Below, piece after piece: positions 16,429 to 25,859 of a stretch of DNA of 44,895 bases; the first letter of the stretch is position 1; every line of letters starts with the position of its first letter. The notes below the pieces were generated by a model that worked only from the letters and a program-made list of their open reading frames with translations, ran no database searches and was not told where the DNA came from. The stretch is from NCBI GenBank assembly GCA_002706405.1, contig PALN01000013.1:1-44895 (forward strand), written 5' to 3'. Position numbers and translations under genes: made by a program. Origin of the DNA: Rhodospirillaceae bacterium (GTDB lineage: Bacteria; Pseudomonadota; Alphaproteobacteria; Rhodospirillales; Casp-alpha2).

Positions 16429-17169
16429 ATGGGCACGTTGGAATTGATGATCCTGGCCGGCGCGCTGGCCGGCGGCTTCGTGTCGGGGCTCACCGGGTTC
16501 GGCACGGGCCTGACGGCGCTGGCGGTCTGGCTGATCGTGATCGATCCCGTGATCGCAGCGCCCTTGGTCGTTATCTGCTCGCTCATTTCCCAGTTCATGA
16601 CCCTGCCCGCGATTTGGCATGCCATTTCCTGGCCGCGCGTTCTGCCGTTCATCGTCGGCGGCGTGCTCGGCGTACCGCTCGGCACCTGGATCCTGCCTCA
16701 GGTCTCGGTCGAGGGATTCAAGCTGTTCTTCGCCGTGTTCCTGGTTCTCTATTGCGGGTTCACCCTGGCCCAGCGCGCCGCACCCAAACTCGCCTGGGGC
16801 GGCAAGCTGGCCAACGCCATCGTCGGCCTGGGCGGCGGGGTGTTGGGCGGGTTGACCGGCCTGTCCGGTCCTCTGCCGACGATCTGGGCGACCCTGCGCG
16901 GCTGGTCCAAGGACGAAAAGCGCGGCGTGTTCCAGGGCTACAACACGGCCATCCTGCTGCTGGCGGCAAGCAGCCAGGCAATCGGCGGCTTCATGACGCT
17001 GGAGGTCGGGCGTATTGCCCTGATCGCCTTCCCGGCAACGGTCGCGGGCTCCTGGATCGGGCGAAAAATCTACAGCCGGCTGGGAGACAGCGCCTTCAAC
17101 CGGATTGTCCTGGCGCTGTTGATGTTTTCCGGCATTTCCATGATCGTCAGCATCATCTGGACGCCCTGA
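16429..17169 (+). CDS. Sulfite exporter TauE/SafE family (DUF81) permease
   Basis: This 246-aa integral membrane protein has about seven to eight hydrophobic helices. It shows the repeated family motif twice: [15 protein letters not shown] near residue 14 and [18 protein letters not shown] near 126. Family members move organic or inorganic sulfur anions or other small anions across the inner membrane. The actual substrate here is unknown. It begins 109 bases after the Atm1-type gene on the same strand, so both may be read together. The sulfur-related neighbours are suggestive only. Confidence 0.85.
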   Translation: MGTLELMILAGALAGGFVSGLTGFGTGLTALAVWLIVIDPVIAAPLVVICSLISQFMTLPAIWHAISWPRVLPFIVGGVLGVPLGTWILPQVSVEGFKLFFAVFLVLYCGFTLAQRAAPKLAWGGKLANAIVGLGGGVLGGLTGLSGPLPTIWATLRGWSKDEKRGVFQGYNTAILLLAASSQAIGGFMTLEVGRIALIAFPATVAGSWIGRKIYSRLGDSAFNRIVLALLMFSGISMIVSIIWTP

Positions 17170-17201
17170 GAAACTCCAATCGCGTCCGGCGAGCAAGCCG
17201 T

Positions 17202-17738
17202 TCAGTCGGCAGCCGGTTTTTCGAGGTTCTCCAGATCATCGGCATCCAACTGGCACCCGATTTGGAGCGCCGCGATGACGTGCCGATCCGGCGCGTCGTC
17301 ACCATCCAATCGAAGAAAAACGCCTTCGAAGAACGTCCGTTCCGAACGGTCGACGTATCCAAGGTTACCGATCAGCCTGACCGGACGTTCCGATGATATG
17401 ACCCGGCTGTAGATACCCAGGGTATTGCGGATGCCGGACGGCGAATAGCATTCGGAAACCTTCTTTCCGCTGCAATCAATTCCGTACAAGTCCGTGAGCC
17501 GCGTGCCCCAGTAACGACAGACAAAATCGTTTTCACCCGGGATGACATCGCGCACGCAGATACAGGGGGCGACGTCATAGATATCCATCAGCGTGATGTC
17601 ACGCCACCTCGGCCGCGGCCGCTCGCCGCGTTTCTCGGCCCAATAACGATACATCTTTTGCGTGTTGCGAAATCGAAAATCATCCGACTCTGCCACATGC
17701 ATCTTGATCCCTGCCAGCAGGGTTGGGTTCGTTTTCAC
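17202..17738 (-). CDS. PAS_5-type domain protein
   Basis: This 178-aa soluble protein has a single PAS-like domain. Landmarks are YRYWAEKRGERPRPRW, ICVRDVIPGENDFVCRYWGTRL, and FFEGVFLRLDGDD. The pattern of a short helical lead (about residues 20-40) followed by a PAS fold containing YWGT matches the PAS_5 family, abundant in Rhodospirillales and related marine Alphaproteobacteria. No output domain is attached, so it may bind a small ligand and signal through a partner, or sense at the membrane surface. It is convergent with the TauE/SafE gene (32-base gap). Its upstream region (17739-17979) is AT-rich close to the start, consistent with its own promoter. Confidence 0.8.
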   Translation of the reverse strand: MKTNPTLLAGIKMHVAESDDFRFRNTQKMYRYWAEKRGERPRPRWRDITLMDIYDVAPCICVRDVIPGENDFVCRYWGTRLTDLYGIDCSGKKVSECYSPSGIRNTLGIYSRVISSERPVRLIGNLGYVDRSERTFFEGVFLRLDGDDAPDRHVIAALQIGCQLDADDLENLEKPAAD

Positions 17739-17979
17739 CGTTCTCGATCCGCTGTTTTATTTATTTTAAAACATTCTGGCCGGGAATTAGACCAATTCAA
17801 AGCATTTGGCCAGATACCCGTTTAAATTGCAACGGAACGATTGAATGGCGTGTCACCGTCCTCAGGGCGGCGGCGGGCCGAAGCGGCCGCCGGGCCGCCC
17901 GGGAATTAGGTCCTCGCGGCGCAGATCAGCAGCACCCCGATCGCCGGGGCAACGGCAGGCGAACAGAGCCGCCGGAGGG

Positions 17980-19107
17980 TCACGTCACCTCGTCCCGCGC
18001 GATCCAGCCGCCACCGAGCACGCGTTCGCCCTGATAGAACACGCAAGCCTGCCCGGGGGCGACGCTGTTCTGAGGGGTATCGAATGCCACGGAAGCCGTA
18101 TCGTCGCCGGTGCCGAACAGGGTTGCCGGCACGGGCTTGAACATGGACCTGATCTTAACCTCGACCCGATGCACCTTGGCGCGCAAGGGACCGTCGCCCA
18201 GCCAGTTGACCTCGTGCACGGTCAGGCTCTCGCGGCCCAAGGCCGCCTTGGGGCCAACAATGACGCGGCGGGTTTCCGGCTCCAGCTTCAGGACGTAAAG
18301 AGGTTCCCCCGTTCCGCCGATGCCGATGCCCTTTCGCTGGCCGACCGTGAAATGAATGATGCCGTCGTGACGCCCCAGCACCTTGCCTGCCTGGTCGACA
18401 ATGTCGCCGGGGTCATGGGCTTCGGGGCGCAGACGTTCGACAATGCGCGCATAATTGCCGTCGGGCACGAAACAGATGTCCATGCTTTCCGGCTTGTCGG
18501 CAACGGCCAGCCCCAGGCGCGCCGCATGGGCGCGGGTTTCCGCCTTGTCCATGGCGCCCAGGGGAAAGCGCAGGAAATCCAGCTGTGCACCCGTGGTCGC
18601 GAACAGGAAGTAGCTTTGGTCTTTGGAGGCGTCGGCGGCGCGGTGAAGTTCCGAGCCCTTGGCACCCTCGACCCGGCGCACGTAATGGCCCGTCACCAGG
18701 GCGTCGGCGCCCAATTCACGGGCCTGGCCCAGCATGTCCTTGAACTTCACGGTCTGATTGCAGCGCACGCAGGGAATGGGCGTTTCGCCGCGCAGATAGG
18801 TATCGGCGAAGTCGTCGATCACCTGATCCTTGAACCGGCTTTCGTAATTGAGCACGTAATGGGGAAACCCCAATTGGTCCGCGACCCGGCGGGCATCGAA
18901 GATGTCCTTGCCGGCGCAGCAGGTCTTCTGCCCCGGGCTTGGTTCGCCCTGATCGTAAAGCTGCATGGTCATGCCGACCACGTCGTACCCCGCTTCCTTG
19001 ACCAAGGCAGCCGCAGTCGAACTGTCGACACCGCCGGACATGGCGACGACGACACGGCTGTCCTTGGGATTCTTTCCCAGGCCCAGATCGATCACAGGGG
19101 TGCTCAT
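17980..19107 (-). CDS. mnmA: tRNA-specific 2-thiouridylase MnmA
   Basis: MnmA activates U34 of tRNA(Lys/Glu/Gln) with ATP and inserts sulfur delivered from a cysteine desulfurase. The 375-aa protein shows the PP-loop SGGVDSS at 24-30, the first catalytic Cys (C116) in PCVRCNQTVKF, the DALVTGHY block, KDQSYFLF, and the second Cys (C212) in MDICFVPDGNY. The frame is open far upstream into the next gene, but MSTPVIDLG at 19107 is the natural start. The two neighbouring genes would overlap otherwise. IscS and a second desulfurase in this window are the likely sulfur donors. The gene follows the DUF599 gene by 53 bases on the same strand. Confidence 0.97.
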   Translation of the reverse strand: MSTPVIDLGLGKNPKDSRVVVAMSGGVDSSTAAALVKEAGYDVVGMTMQLYDQGEPSPGQKTCCAGKDIFDARRVADQLGFPHYVLNYESRFKDQVIDDFADTYLRGETPIPCVRCNQTVKFKDMLGQARELGADALVTGHYVRRVEGAKGSELHRAADASKDQSYFLFATTGAQLDFLRFPLGAMDKAETRAHAARLGLAVADKPESMDICFVPDGNYARIVERLRPEAHDPGDIVDQAGKVLGRHDGIIHFTVGQRKGIGIGGTGEPLYVLKLEPETRRVIVGPKAALGRESLTVHEVNWLGDGPLRAKVHRVEVKIRSMFKPVPATLFGTGDDTASVAFDTPQNSVAPGQACVFYQGERVLGGGWIARDEVT

Positions 19108-19160
19108 GGGGCGGAATATAGGGCTTTCCCCGGACGACGCAAGGCACGCGGCCTCAGGCG

Positions 19161-19928
19161 CTATGCCGCCGGCGGCTTCTGCTGCGCCTTCGCGTCCGCG
19201 GCCGCATCGTCGGCGGCCCCCAATTCGTCGAGGGTTTTCAGCGTCACCGAGCGAAAATCGCGGCGGTACAGCACCAGCAGCACCCAGACCGTCGTCATGA
19301 ACAGCAAAACCGGGTGGATGAACCAGGGCAACAGCGCCAGCGCGAAATAGTAAGACCGGAGCCCCCGATTGAAGTTGTCCTGGGCGCGGGACAGGATCGT
19401 CGCCGCGCGGGGCGGAAACTGGGCCGTGATGGCGGCATCGCATTGTCCCGCCTGGGGCGCGGCGCCAATCATCACCAGGGTGTAATTGAACTGGCGCAGG
19501 CACCAGGCGAATTTGAAAAACGCATAAACGAACACCAGCACCAGGATGAACACGCGGAATTCCATCAGCCGCCGGGACGCCGGCTGGGCCATGGACACGT
19601 CGTGGATGATGACGCGCAGATCCTCGATCTGACCCAACAACGCCACGATCCCGGCCAGAACCAGCAATGTGGTGGAAATGAACAGGCTGCCCGAACGGAT
19701 GTAGGAATTGACGATCTGCACATCGGGCATACGGTTCTCCCGCTCCAACATGCGTTCCATCCAGCGCAGGCGGTAATCATGCAGCACCACCGCCATGGGC
19801 CGCTTTCCCCAGGCGATCTTATCGGCCAGCGCCGTGTACAGGATGGCACCGGCCAGGAACCAGGCCAGGGCCAGCCCGTCCAACAGCGGGATCGAGGTGT
19901 TGAACAACATGATTTCGCTTAGCGACAT
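19161..19928 (-). CDS. DUF599 family membrane protein
   Basis: This 255-aa protein has about four hydrophobic helices (near residues 13-33, 80-100, 124-145 and 195-222). Family landmarks are the block WMERMLERENRMPDVQI after the first helix, NSYIRSGSLFISTTLL, and FKFAWCLRQFNYTLVMIGA. DUF599 proteins are widespread inner-membrane proteins of unknown function. The C-terminal tail is short, Ala/Asp-rich and probably cytosolic. It may be co-transcribed with mnmA, which starts 53 bases downstream, but no functional link is known. A divergent 108-base gap separates it from the histidine kinase. Confidence 0.85.
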   Translation of the reverse strand: MSLSEIMLFNTSIPLLDGLALAWFLAGAILYTALADKIAWGKRPMAVVLHDYRLRWMERMLERENRMPDVQIVNSYIRSGSLFISTTLLVLAGIVALLGQIEDLRVIIHDVSMAQPASRRLMEFRVFILVLVFVYAFFKFAWCLRQFNYTLVMIGAAPQAGQCDAAITAQFPPRAATILSRAQDNFNRGLRSYYFALALLPWFIHPVLLFMTTVWVLLVLYRRDFRSVTLKTLDELGAADDAAADAKAQQKPPAA

Positions 19929-20036
19929 TTGACCCTCTCTTCGCCCGGAACAGCGATCTGCATTATCGGTTTATGTCATTTGAACGGCAAATAGACTACA
20001 CGCGAATTTCGCCCTAAGCTGACCTAAGAGGCGATC

Positions 20037-21689
20037 ATGCAAGGGAAAAAAGAACTGCGGAGCCTAACGAAAAGCGCGCTGATCGACAGGGTCGAGGCCT
20101 TGGAGAGCGAACTTTCGCGGCTTCGCGACCGTGCCAACTCACAGACCATTCCCATGCCCGCGGCGGATGGTCTCACCGATCATACCGTGCGCTCCCTGAT
20201 CGATGCCCTGGGACGGGTCGACGATGGGTTCGTGGTCTACGATGCCGAGGATCGCCTGGTTTTCGCCAACGCGGCCTACCTCCGGCACCTGCCGGACGAC
20301 CTGAAGACGCTCTACGTGCCCGGTGCCGAATTCAAGGACCTGCTGCGGGCCCATACGGACCGCGGCCTGATCGATCAGGCAATCGGCCGGGAAGAGGAAT
20401 TCATCCGCATCCGCCTGGATCGTCACCGCAACGCCATGGGCATGACAGCCCACAGGTTTGCCGATGGCATTTGGTACGAAGTCATGGAGTACCGCCTGCA
20501 GGACGGCGGCATTCTGTCCATTCGCCGCGACGTCAGCGAATGGGTTTCCATGACCGATGCGCTGCGTGAGAACGAGGAACGGTTCCGCGATTTCGCCGAA
20601 GCCTCGCAGGACTGGTTGTGGGAAATGGATGAGAACCTGCGGTTCTCCTATTTTTCCGACCGCTTCTATTGGGCATCGGGCGTGCGCCCGGAACAACTAT
20701 TGGGCCGCTCGCGCCGGGAATCTCTATGGGACAACCCCGACGAAGAACCGTGGAAAAGCCATATCGCGGACCTGGAGGCCCACCGATCGTTCCGCGATTT
20801 CATCCATTCCCGCGTCCGCCCCGACGGCGAGATCAACTATCTCGCCATCAGCGGCAAACCCGTCTACGACAAGGACGGCACCTTCAAGGGATACCGCGGC
20901 ACGGGCCGCAATATCACCAAGCAGTGGCGCGCCGAACGGGACCTTGCCCGGGCCAAGGAAGCCGCCGAACGCGCCAATCGCGCCAAGACCGAATTCCTTG
21001 CCAATATGAGCCACGAATTCCGCACCCCGCTGAACTCGATCATCGGCTATTCGGAACTCATCGGCATGGGCACCTTGGGCCCTCTGGGCAACCAGAAATA
21101 CGCCGAGTACGTCGCCAACATCCAGCGATCGGGCCGTCACATGCTGGAGTTGATCAACGACGTGTTGGACATTTCGTTGATCGAAGCCGGCGAGGTCCAG
21201 TTCCAGGAGGAAATCTTCGACATCGGCGCCGCGATCCAGGCCTGCGTCACCCTGATGGAGGAAGAGGCCAAGAAAGCTGAACTCGCCCTGGAATCGCATC
21301 TCGTGGCGACACCGCCGTTCATCGGCGACGAACGGCGACTGCGTCAGATCGTCATCAACTTGATGTCGAATTCGATCAAGTTCACGCCCGATGGCGGGAC
21401 CGTGCGGGTGGACCTTGAGAAGACAGCCGACGGCGGCATTCTCGTCCGCATATCGGACACGGGGATCGGCATCGCCAAAAAGGATTGGCAAAAGGTCCTG
21501 AGCCCCTTCGGCCAAGCAGAAGGCCCCTTCACGCGACGGTTCAAGGGCGTCGGATTGGGTCTGCCGTTGGTCAAGAACCTGACGGAACTGCACGACGGGA
21601 CATTGGAGTTGGACAGCACGCCCGGCAAGGGCACGGCGGTCACCGTCCGCTTTCCGCCGACGCGGCTTCAGGTCATGGAAAGCAGCTGA
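20037..21689 (+). CDS. Soluble PAS-domain sensor histidine kinase
   Basis: This 550-aa kinase has a short N-terminal coiled coil ([15 protein letters not shown]). A first PAS domain (about 55-170; [17 protein letters not shown]) and a second PAS/PAC (about 180-300; ending [11 protein letters not shown]) follow. The HisKA domain has H326 in [12 protein letters not shown], and the HATPase has [16 protein letters not shown] and a [10 protein letters not shown] lid. There is no membrane segment, so it senses a cytoplasmic signal; the PAS sequences do not reveal a cofactor. No receiver or output domain is fused and no regulator gene adjoins. The CheY/Hpt pair at 13165-14213 is one possible, unproven partner. 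GAGG precedes the ATG. It is convergent with iscX. Confidence 0.93.
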   Translation: MQGKKELRSLTKSALIDRVEALESELSRLRDRANSQTIPMPAADGLTDHTVRSLIDALGRVDDGFVVYDAEDRLVFANAAYLRHLPDDLKTLYVPGAEFKDLLRAHTDRGLIDQAIGREEEFIRIRLDRHRNAMGMTAHRFADGIWYEVMEYRLQDGGILSIRRDVSEWVSMTDALRENEERFRDFAEASQDWLWEMDENLRFSYFSDRFYWASGVRPEQLLGRSRRESLWDNPDEEPWKSHIADLEAHRSFRDFIHSRVRPDGEINYLAISGKPVYDKDGTFKGYRGTGRNITKQWRAERDLARAKEAAERANRAKTEFLANMSHEFRTPLNSIIGYSELIGMGTLGPLGNQKYAEYVANIQRSGRHMLELINDVLDISLIEAGEVQFQEEIFDIGAAIQACVTLMEEEAKKAELALESHLVATPPFIGDERRLRQIVINLMSNSIKFTPDGGTVRVDLEKTADGGILVRISDTGIGIAKKDWQKVLSPFGQAEGPFTRRFKGVGLGLPLVKNLTELHDGTLELDSTPGKGTAVTVRFPPTRLQVMESS

Positions 21690-21692
21690 CGA

Positions 21693-21708
21693 CCGGCGCG
21701 TCGGCCGG
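21693..21708. terminator. Hairpin between the kinase gene and iscX
   Basis: ccggc (21693-21697) and gccgg (21704-21708) form a short stem, extended on both sides by ga/tc pairing. It sits in the 21-base gap between two convergent stop codons. No T-tract is present. Confidence 0.35.
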
Positions 21709-21710
21709 GG

Positions 21711-21911
21711 TCAGTCCCGCTCGTCGAGCCAGGCCATCTGAATGGCCTCCAGGACTTTTTCATTGGATTTTTGCGGATCGTCCTCGAAGCCGGGCAACTC
21801 CTGAACCCATTTCCACAGGTCCGTGAACCGCAGGTTGACCACATCCGCATCGGGATGGGCTTCTTCCAATTCGATGGCGATATCGACGGTGTCGCTCCAA
21901 CGCAGTCCCAT
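21711..21911 (-). CDS. iscX: Fe-S assembly protein IscX
   Basis: This 66-aa acidic protein matches IscX (YfhJ) over its length: LRWSDTVDIAIELEEAHPDADVVNLRFTDL at the start, then WVQELPGF and a C-terminal SNEKVLEAIQMAWLDE. IscX binds iron and IscS and modulates the rate of cluster formation. It is the last gene of the isc cluster, 21 bases after fdx, the usual position. The Asp/Glu face expected for iron binding is kept. Confidence 0.93.
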   Translation of the reverse strand: MGLRWSDTVDIAIELEEAHPDADVVNLRFTDLWKWVQELPGFEDDPQKSNEKVLEAIQMAWLDERD

Positions 21912-21932
21912 CGGACCCTCCTTGAGTTCAGA

Positions 21933-22283
21933 TCAGACTTTCCGGTCGACCATCATGTTGCGGGTCGCCTTCGGCAGGGACACCTTGAGGCCATCCAGTT
22001 CCTCGCTCATGACGATCTGGCAGCCAAGCCGCGAGGTATGAGTCAGCCCAAACGCAAGGTCGAGCATGTCTTCCTCGTTCTCGCTGGGTTCATCCAGCTT
22101 GTCGAAGTCGTTCGGGTCGACAATCACATGGCAGGTCGAACAGGCGAGCGAGCCTTCGCAGGCCCCTTCCAGATCGATGCCGTTGCGGTGCGCGACCTCA
22201 AGGACGGACAGGCCCTCCGGCGCATCAACTTCCTTGGGCGTGCCATCGGGCAGCACGAAGGTCATCTTGAACATTTTGGTCAT
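21933..22283 (-). CDS. fdx: Isc-type 2Fe-2S ferredoxin
   Basis: This 116-aa adrenodoxin-type ferredoxin ligates a 2Fe-2S cluster through C42, C48, C51 and C88 (C-x5-C-x2-C-x36-C), in [17 protein letters not shown] and SRLGCQIV. It supplies electrons to the IscS/IscU machinery. A good ribosome binding site (GAGGAA) precedes the ATG. It lies 21 bases after hscA and 21 bases before iscX, in normal isc order. Confidence 0.95.
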   Translation of the reverse strand: MTKMFKMTFVLPDGTPKEVDAPEGLSVLEVAHRNGIDLEGACEGSLACSTCHVIVDPNDFDKLDEPSENEEDMLDLAFGLTHTSRLGCQIVMSEELDGLKVSLPKATRNMMVDRKV

Positions 22284-22304
22284 GGTTTTTTGTTCCTCGT
22301 TCCG

Positions 22305-24248
22305 TCAGTCGCCGACGTCGGCGGACTTGTGCGCATGGTTGTAATCGCGCACCACTCCGTCCCGTTCGTGGGCGGCCTCATCCAGGCGGTCGACGTCGAC
22401 GCCGCGCAGGGCCGCGCGAATGCCGCGGTCCATGCGTTTCTCGGCGAACGACCGGGTGCCTTCTTCCAATTTCTCGACCGCGTCATTGATGGCATCGCGG
22501 TCGTCGCCGGCGATGGCCGCCTCTGCGGCCGATAAAAGTGCTGATATCTGTTCGCGTTCGCCGTCTTCCAACAGGTCCCCGTCGACGTCCATCGCGGCCT
22601 TGACCGCACCCACGGCACGGCCCGCCTCGACCCGCGCTTCGGCGATCAGACGCTGGGTCATGTCTTCCTTGGCGTGCTTCATGCTGTCGTACAGCATCTG
22701 CGACATTTCGTCTTCGGACAGGCCATAGGACGGTTTGACCTCGATGCTTTGCTCGATGCCGGTGGTTTCCTCCCGCGCACTGACCGTCATCAGACCGTCG
22801 GCATCCACCGCATAGGTCACGCGGATGCGCGCCGCGCCCGCCACCATCGGCGGAATCCCACGCAGGGTGAAGCGCGCCAGAGACCGGTTCTGGTCGACCA
22901 TTTCCCGCTCGCCCTGGACCACATGCACGGCCATGGCGGTCTGACCGTCCTGATAGGTCGTGAATTCCTGGGCCTTGGCCACGGGGATCGGCGTGTTGCG
23001 GGGGATGATCTTTTCCGTCAGCCCGCCCATGGTCTCGATGCCGAGCGACAGCGGCGTGACGTCCAGCAACAGGGTGTCCGAGCCGATGGTCAGGGCTTCG
23101 GCCTGCAAGGCCGCACCCACGGCGACAACCTCGTCCGGATCGATATCGGCCAAGGGCTCATGCCCGAACAATTCGGCGACCTTGCGACGGACCAGGGGAA
23201 CGCGGGTCGAACCACCGACCAGGACCACGCCCTTGACCTCGTCCGGCGTGATATCGGCGTCGTCCAACACGTCCTCGCAGATGCGCAGCGTGCGCGCCAC
23301 CAGGGGCTCGATCAGGGCTTCGAAGGCGGCGCGGTCGAGACTGAAGGACTGCTCCTCTCCTCCCAGTTCCATCGCCCAGGTACCGTTTTCCGCATCACTC
23401 AGGTCTTCCTTGACCTGGCGGGCGATGGCGATGGCCTGTTTGACGGCGCCCGCGCCCGGCGTCGAGCCGGTCCAATCCTTCAGGAAATGCTCGGCGATGG
23501 CATGGTCGAAATCGTCGCCGCCCAGTGCCGCGTCGCCGCTTGTGGCAAGCACCTGGAACACGCCCTTTTCCATGCGCAGCAGCGATATATCGAACGTGCC
23601 GCCGCCCAGGTCATAGACGGCGTAAAGACCTTCGGCCTCCTTATCCAGCCCGTAGGCCAGCGCCGCCGCCGTGGGCTCGTTAACCAAGCGCAGAACCTCC
23701 AGCCCGGCCAGTCTGGCCGCGTCCTTGGTCGCCGTGCGCGCGGCATCATCGAAATAGGCCGGCACGGTAATGACCGCACGGGTCACCTCCCGGTCCAGCA
23801 CCTGTTCGGCCCGTTCCTTCAACGCCGTCAGAATATGGCTGGAAATCTCCACGGGCGTCAGCTTGCGGCCGCCGACATTGATCCGCACCATGGCGGAGCC
23901 GCCTTCTTCCGCCGGCTCGACGGCGAAGGGCAGATGACCGGCCACTTCCTTGATGTCGTCGATGCCGCGCCCCATCAGGCGCTTGATGGAACTGACGACG
24001 CTGTCCGGGCGCATGGCGATCAGGCTTTTGGCCAGCCCGCCGACGATGGGCGAGCCATCGGGCGCATAGGCCACGACGGACGGCACCAGGGCCTGCCCGT
24101 CTTCGTCGCGCAGCACTTCGGCCTTGCCGTCGATGGATGCGGCGGTCACGGAATTGGTGGTGCCCAGGTCGATGCCAATGGCGACATTGGCGTCGCCTTC
24201 ATGGGGAGCCGGCGTTTCGCCGGGCTCATGGATTTGCAGCAATGCCAT
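22305..24248 (-). CDS. hscA: Fe-S assembly chaperone HscA (Hsp70 family)
   Basis: This 647-aa Hsp70 has the ATPase domain signatures GIDLGTTNSV (near residue 27), YDLGGGTFDISLL and VVLVGGSTRVPLV, a DLLLDVTPLSLG-type linker, and a substrate-binding domain followed by a helical lid. HscA binds the LPPVK peptide of IscU and drives cluster release in an ATP- and HscB-dependent cycle. The position directly after hscB (3-base gap) identifies it as HscA rather than DnaK. Its length is about 30 residues above the E. coli protein, mostly in the charged C-terminal lid. Confidence 0.96.
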   Translation of the reverse strand: MALLQIHEPGETPAPHEGDANVAIGIDLGTTNSVTAASIDGKAEVLRDEDGQALVPSVVAYAPDGSPIVGGLAKSLIAMRPDSVVSSIKRLMGRGIDDIKEVAGHLPFAVEPAEEGGSAMVRINVGGRKLTPVEISSHILTALKERAEQVLDREVTRAVITVPAYFDDAARTATKDAARLAGLEVLRLVNEPTAAALAYGLDKEAEGLYAVYDLGGGTFDISLLRMEKGVFQVLATSGDAALGGDDFDHAIAEHFLKDWTGSTPGAGAVKQAIAIARQVKEDLSDAENGTWAMELGGEEQSFSLDRAAFEALIEPLVARTLRICEDVLDDADITPDEVKGVVLVGGSTRVPLVRRKVAELFGHEPLADIDPDEVVAVGAALQAEALTIGSDTLLLDVTPLSLGIETMGGLTEKIIPRNTPIPVAKAQEFTTYQDGQTAMAVHVVQGEREMVDQNRSLARFTLRGIPPMVAGAARIRVTYAVDADGLMTVSAREETTGIEQSIEVKPSYGLSEDEMSQMLYDSMKHAKEDMTQRLIAEARVEAGRAVGAVKAAMDVDGDLLEDGEREQISALLSAAEAAIAGDDRDAINDAVEKLEEGTRSFAEKRMDRGIRAALRGVDVDRLDEAAHERDGVVRDYNHAHKSADVGD

Positions 24249-24251
24249 GGC

Positions 24252-24959
24252 TCAGCCCCTTCCCCGCAGTTCGGCGCGGCGAAAGCGCGTTTCGTCGGCC
24301 AGCTTGCGCAGGTACTTGAGACGCGTAATCAGGGCCGCGGCCTGGTCCAGGTCGTCGGCGGCGAAGGCGTCCGCAAGCTCGCTTTCACAGTTCGCGATCT
24401 CGCCCTGGGCGCGCTTGGTGACAGCAGCCACGTCCTCGGCGGATTCCGCCTCGGCCAGGGCTTCGCGCATTTCCATGGCTTCCATCAGAATCATCGGGTC
24501 GACCGGCGCGTTGCCCTCTTCCATCAACACGTCCCGACCCATCAGGCCGGCCAGATAGGCCGCGCGCGCCAGCGGGTCCTTCAAGGTTTCATAGGCATCG
24601 TTGAGGCTGGTCGCCTGTTGTTGGCTCAGGGTCTTCTCCTTGGGCGTACGGGTGGCGAAACGGTCGGGGTGCAGAAGACGCTGCATCCGGAAATAGGATT
24701 TTTCGAGCGCCGCCGTGTCGATCTCGAACTGGCGCGGCAAGCCCAGGCGCTGGAAATGATCGGCCTGTCCCGGCGGCTGCACGGCTTGGCAGCTCGCGCA
24801 GAAGGGCTCACCCACCGCCACCGGCCCCTGACAGGACCAGCAGGCCTGGACGATCCGTTCTTCAGGGCCTTGCTTGGGATCAAGTCGGGCCGCGCCGTCT
24901 GCTCTCGCCTGCACCAGCGTCACATTCCTTTTTGCCGATAATTCTGAATTGGCGTCCAT
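24252..24959 (-). CDS. hscB: J-domain co-chaperone HscB with N-terminal zinc-ribbon-like motif
   Basis: HscB delivers IscU to HscA and stimulates its ATPase. The 235-aa protein has the J-domain HPD in LLHPDRF, preceded by YFRMQ, and the C-terminal three-helix IscU-binding domain (LMEAMEMREAL, LADAFAADDLD). The N terminus carries four cysteines as C-x2-C and C-x2-C (CWSCQ and CASCQ), as in the zinc-binding extension of eukaryotic HSC20 and absent from E. coli HscB. The reading frame is open upstream into iscA, but ATG 24957-24959 avoids overlap and gives a family-like N terminus. It lies 28 bases after iscA and three bases before hscA. Confidence 0.93.
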   Translation of the reverse strand: MDANSELSAKRNVTLVQARADGAARLDPKQGPEERIVQACWSCQGPVAVGEPFCASCQAVQPPGQADHFQRLGLPRQFEIDTAALEKSYFRMQRLLHPDRFATRTPKEKTLSQQQATSLNDAYETLKDPLARAAYLAGLMGRDVLMEEGNAPVDPMILMEAMEMREALAEAESAEDVAAVTKRAQGEIANCESELADAFAADDLDQAAALITRLKYLRKLADETRFRRAELRGRG

Positions 24960-24987
24960 GCACCGGGGTGATGTCCCGGGCGGGCGA

Positions 24988-25329
24988 TCACACGTGGAAC
25001 GACTCGCCGCAGCCGCAGCGCCCCTTTTCGTTCGGGTTCTCGAAGGTAAAGCCGGATTCCAGCTTGTCCTCCACAAAGTCCATCTGAGTCCCGATGATGA
25101 ACATGGTCGCCTTCGGGTCGATGAAAACGCGCACACCCTTGTCCTCGACGACTTCGTCGAACTCGTTCTTATCATCCGCGAATTCGAGGGTATAGGACAT
25201 GCCCGAACAGCCCTTCGTCCGGATGCCGATGCGCACACCGGCCGACGGTTTGCCACGGCTGGCCAGGAGCGCCTTCACGCGCTCGGCGGCCTGATCCGTG
25301 ATGGTCATCATTTGCGGTCGTTCACTCAT
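24988..25329 (-). CDS. iscA: A-type Fe-S carrier IscA
   Basis: This 113-aa A-type carrier has the three conserved cysteines C41 (GCSGMSY) and C105/C107 (CGCGESF), which bind iron or a 2Fe-2S/4Fe-4S cluster and pass it to target proteins such as ThiC. The short N-terminal ITDQAAERVKALL helix is typical. It lies between iscU and hscB on the same strand, in standard isc order, with an 84-base gap after iscU. Confidence 0.95.
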   Translation of the reverse strand: MSERPQMMTITDQAAERVKALLASRGKPSAGVRIGIRTKGCSGMSYTLEFADDKNEFDEVVEDKGVRVFIDPKATMFIIGTQMDFVEDKLESGFTFENPNEKGRCGCGESFHV

Positions 25330-25413
25330 GGTCGCCTACTTCTTTCTGGGCCACTTCCTTAACCCCGCCGGCGCACAGGGGACAAGTCCCCCCTGCCGTT
25401 CCGGCGGATCGGA

Positions 25414-25797
25414 TTAAGCGCCCTTCTTGGTCTTGTAGTCGGAGATCGCCGCCTTGATGGCGTCTTCCGCCAGCACGGAGCAGTGGATCTTCACCGGCGG
25501 CAGCGCCAGTTCTTCGGCGATCTGGGTGTTCTTGATCGAACCGGCTTCCTCGATGGTTTTGCCCTTCACCCATTCGGTGATGAGCGAGGACGAGGCGATC
25601 GCCGATCCGCAGCCGAAGGTCTTGAACTTGGCGTCTTCGATGATGCCGTCCTCCGAGACCTTGATCTGCAGCTTCATGACGTCGCCGCAGGCGGGCGCAC
25701 CCACCAGACCGGTGCCGACGCTGGCATCGTTCTTGTCGAGGGAGCCGACGTTGCGCGGCTTTTCGTAATGGTCGATGACTTTTTCGCTGTAGGCCAT
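25414..25797 (-). CDS. iscU: Fe-S cluster scaffold IscU
   Basis: IscU is the scaffold on which clusters are built from IscS sulfur. The 127-aa protein keeps every key residue at the canonical number: C37, D39, C63, H105 and C106, and the HscA-binding LPPVK motif at 99-103. This marks it as IscU rather than SufU or NifU. AGGAG lies nine bases before the ATG. It follows iscS by 62 bases. Confidence 0.98.
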   Translation of the reverse strand: MAYSEKVIDHYEKPRNVGSLDKNDASVGTGLVGAPACGDVMKLQIKVSEDGIIEDAKFKTFGCGSAIASSSLITEWVKGKTIEEAGSIKNTQIAEELALPPVKIHCSVLAEDAIKAAISDYKTKKGA

Positions 25798-25859
25798 TTT
25801 ATAGTCTCCTGTTCCTAAGAACTTATTCTAGTTGGTTATTGTGGTCGTTTCGGGGCGGA

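Noticed and set aside
17980..19503. mnmA extended to 19503
   Set aside because: The extra 132 residues lie over the DUF599 gene and have no family similarity; MSTPVIDLG at 19107 is the normal start.
22674..24941. Plus-strand ORF of 755 aa opposite hscA and hscB
   Set aside because: It is a shadow of GC-rich coding: its translation is full of low-complexity His/Arg/Gly and Gln runs and the real minus-strand genes have clear families.
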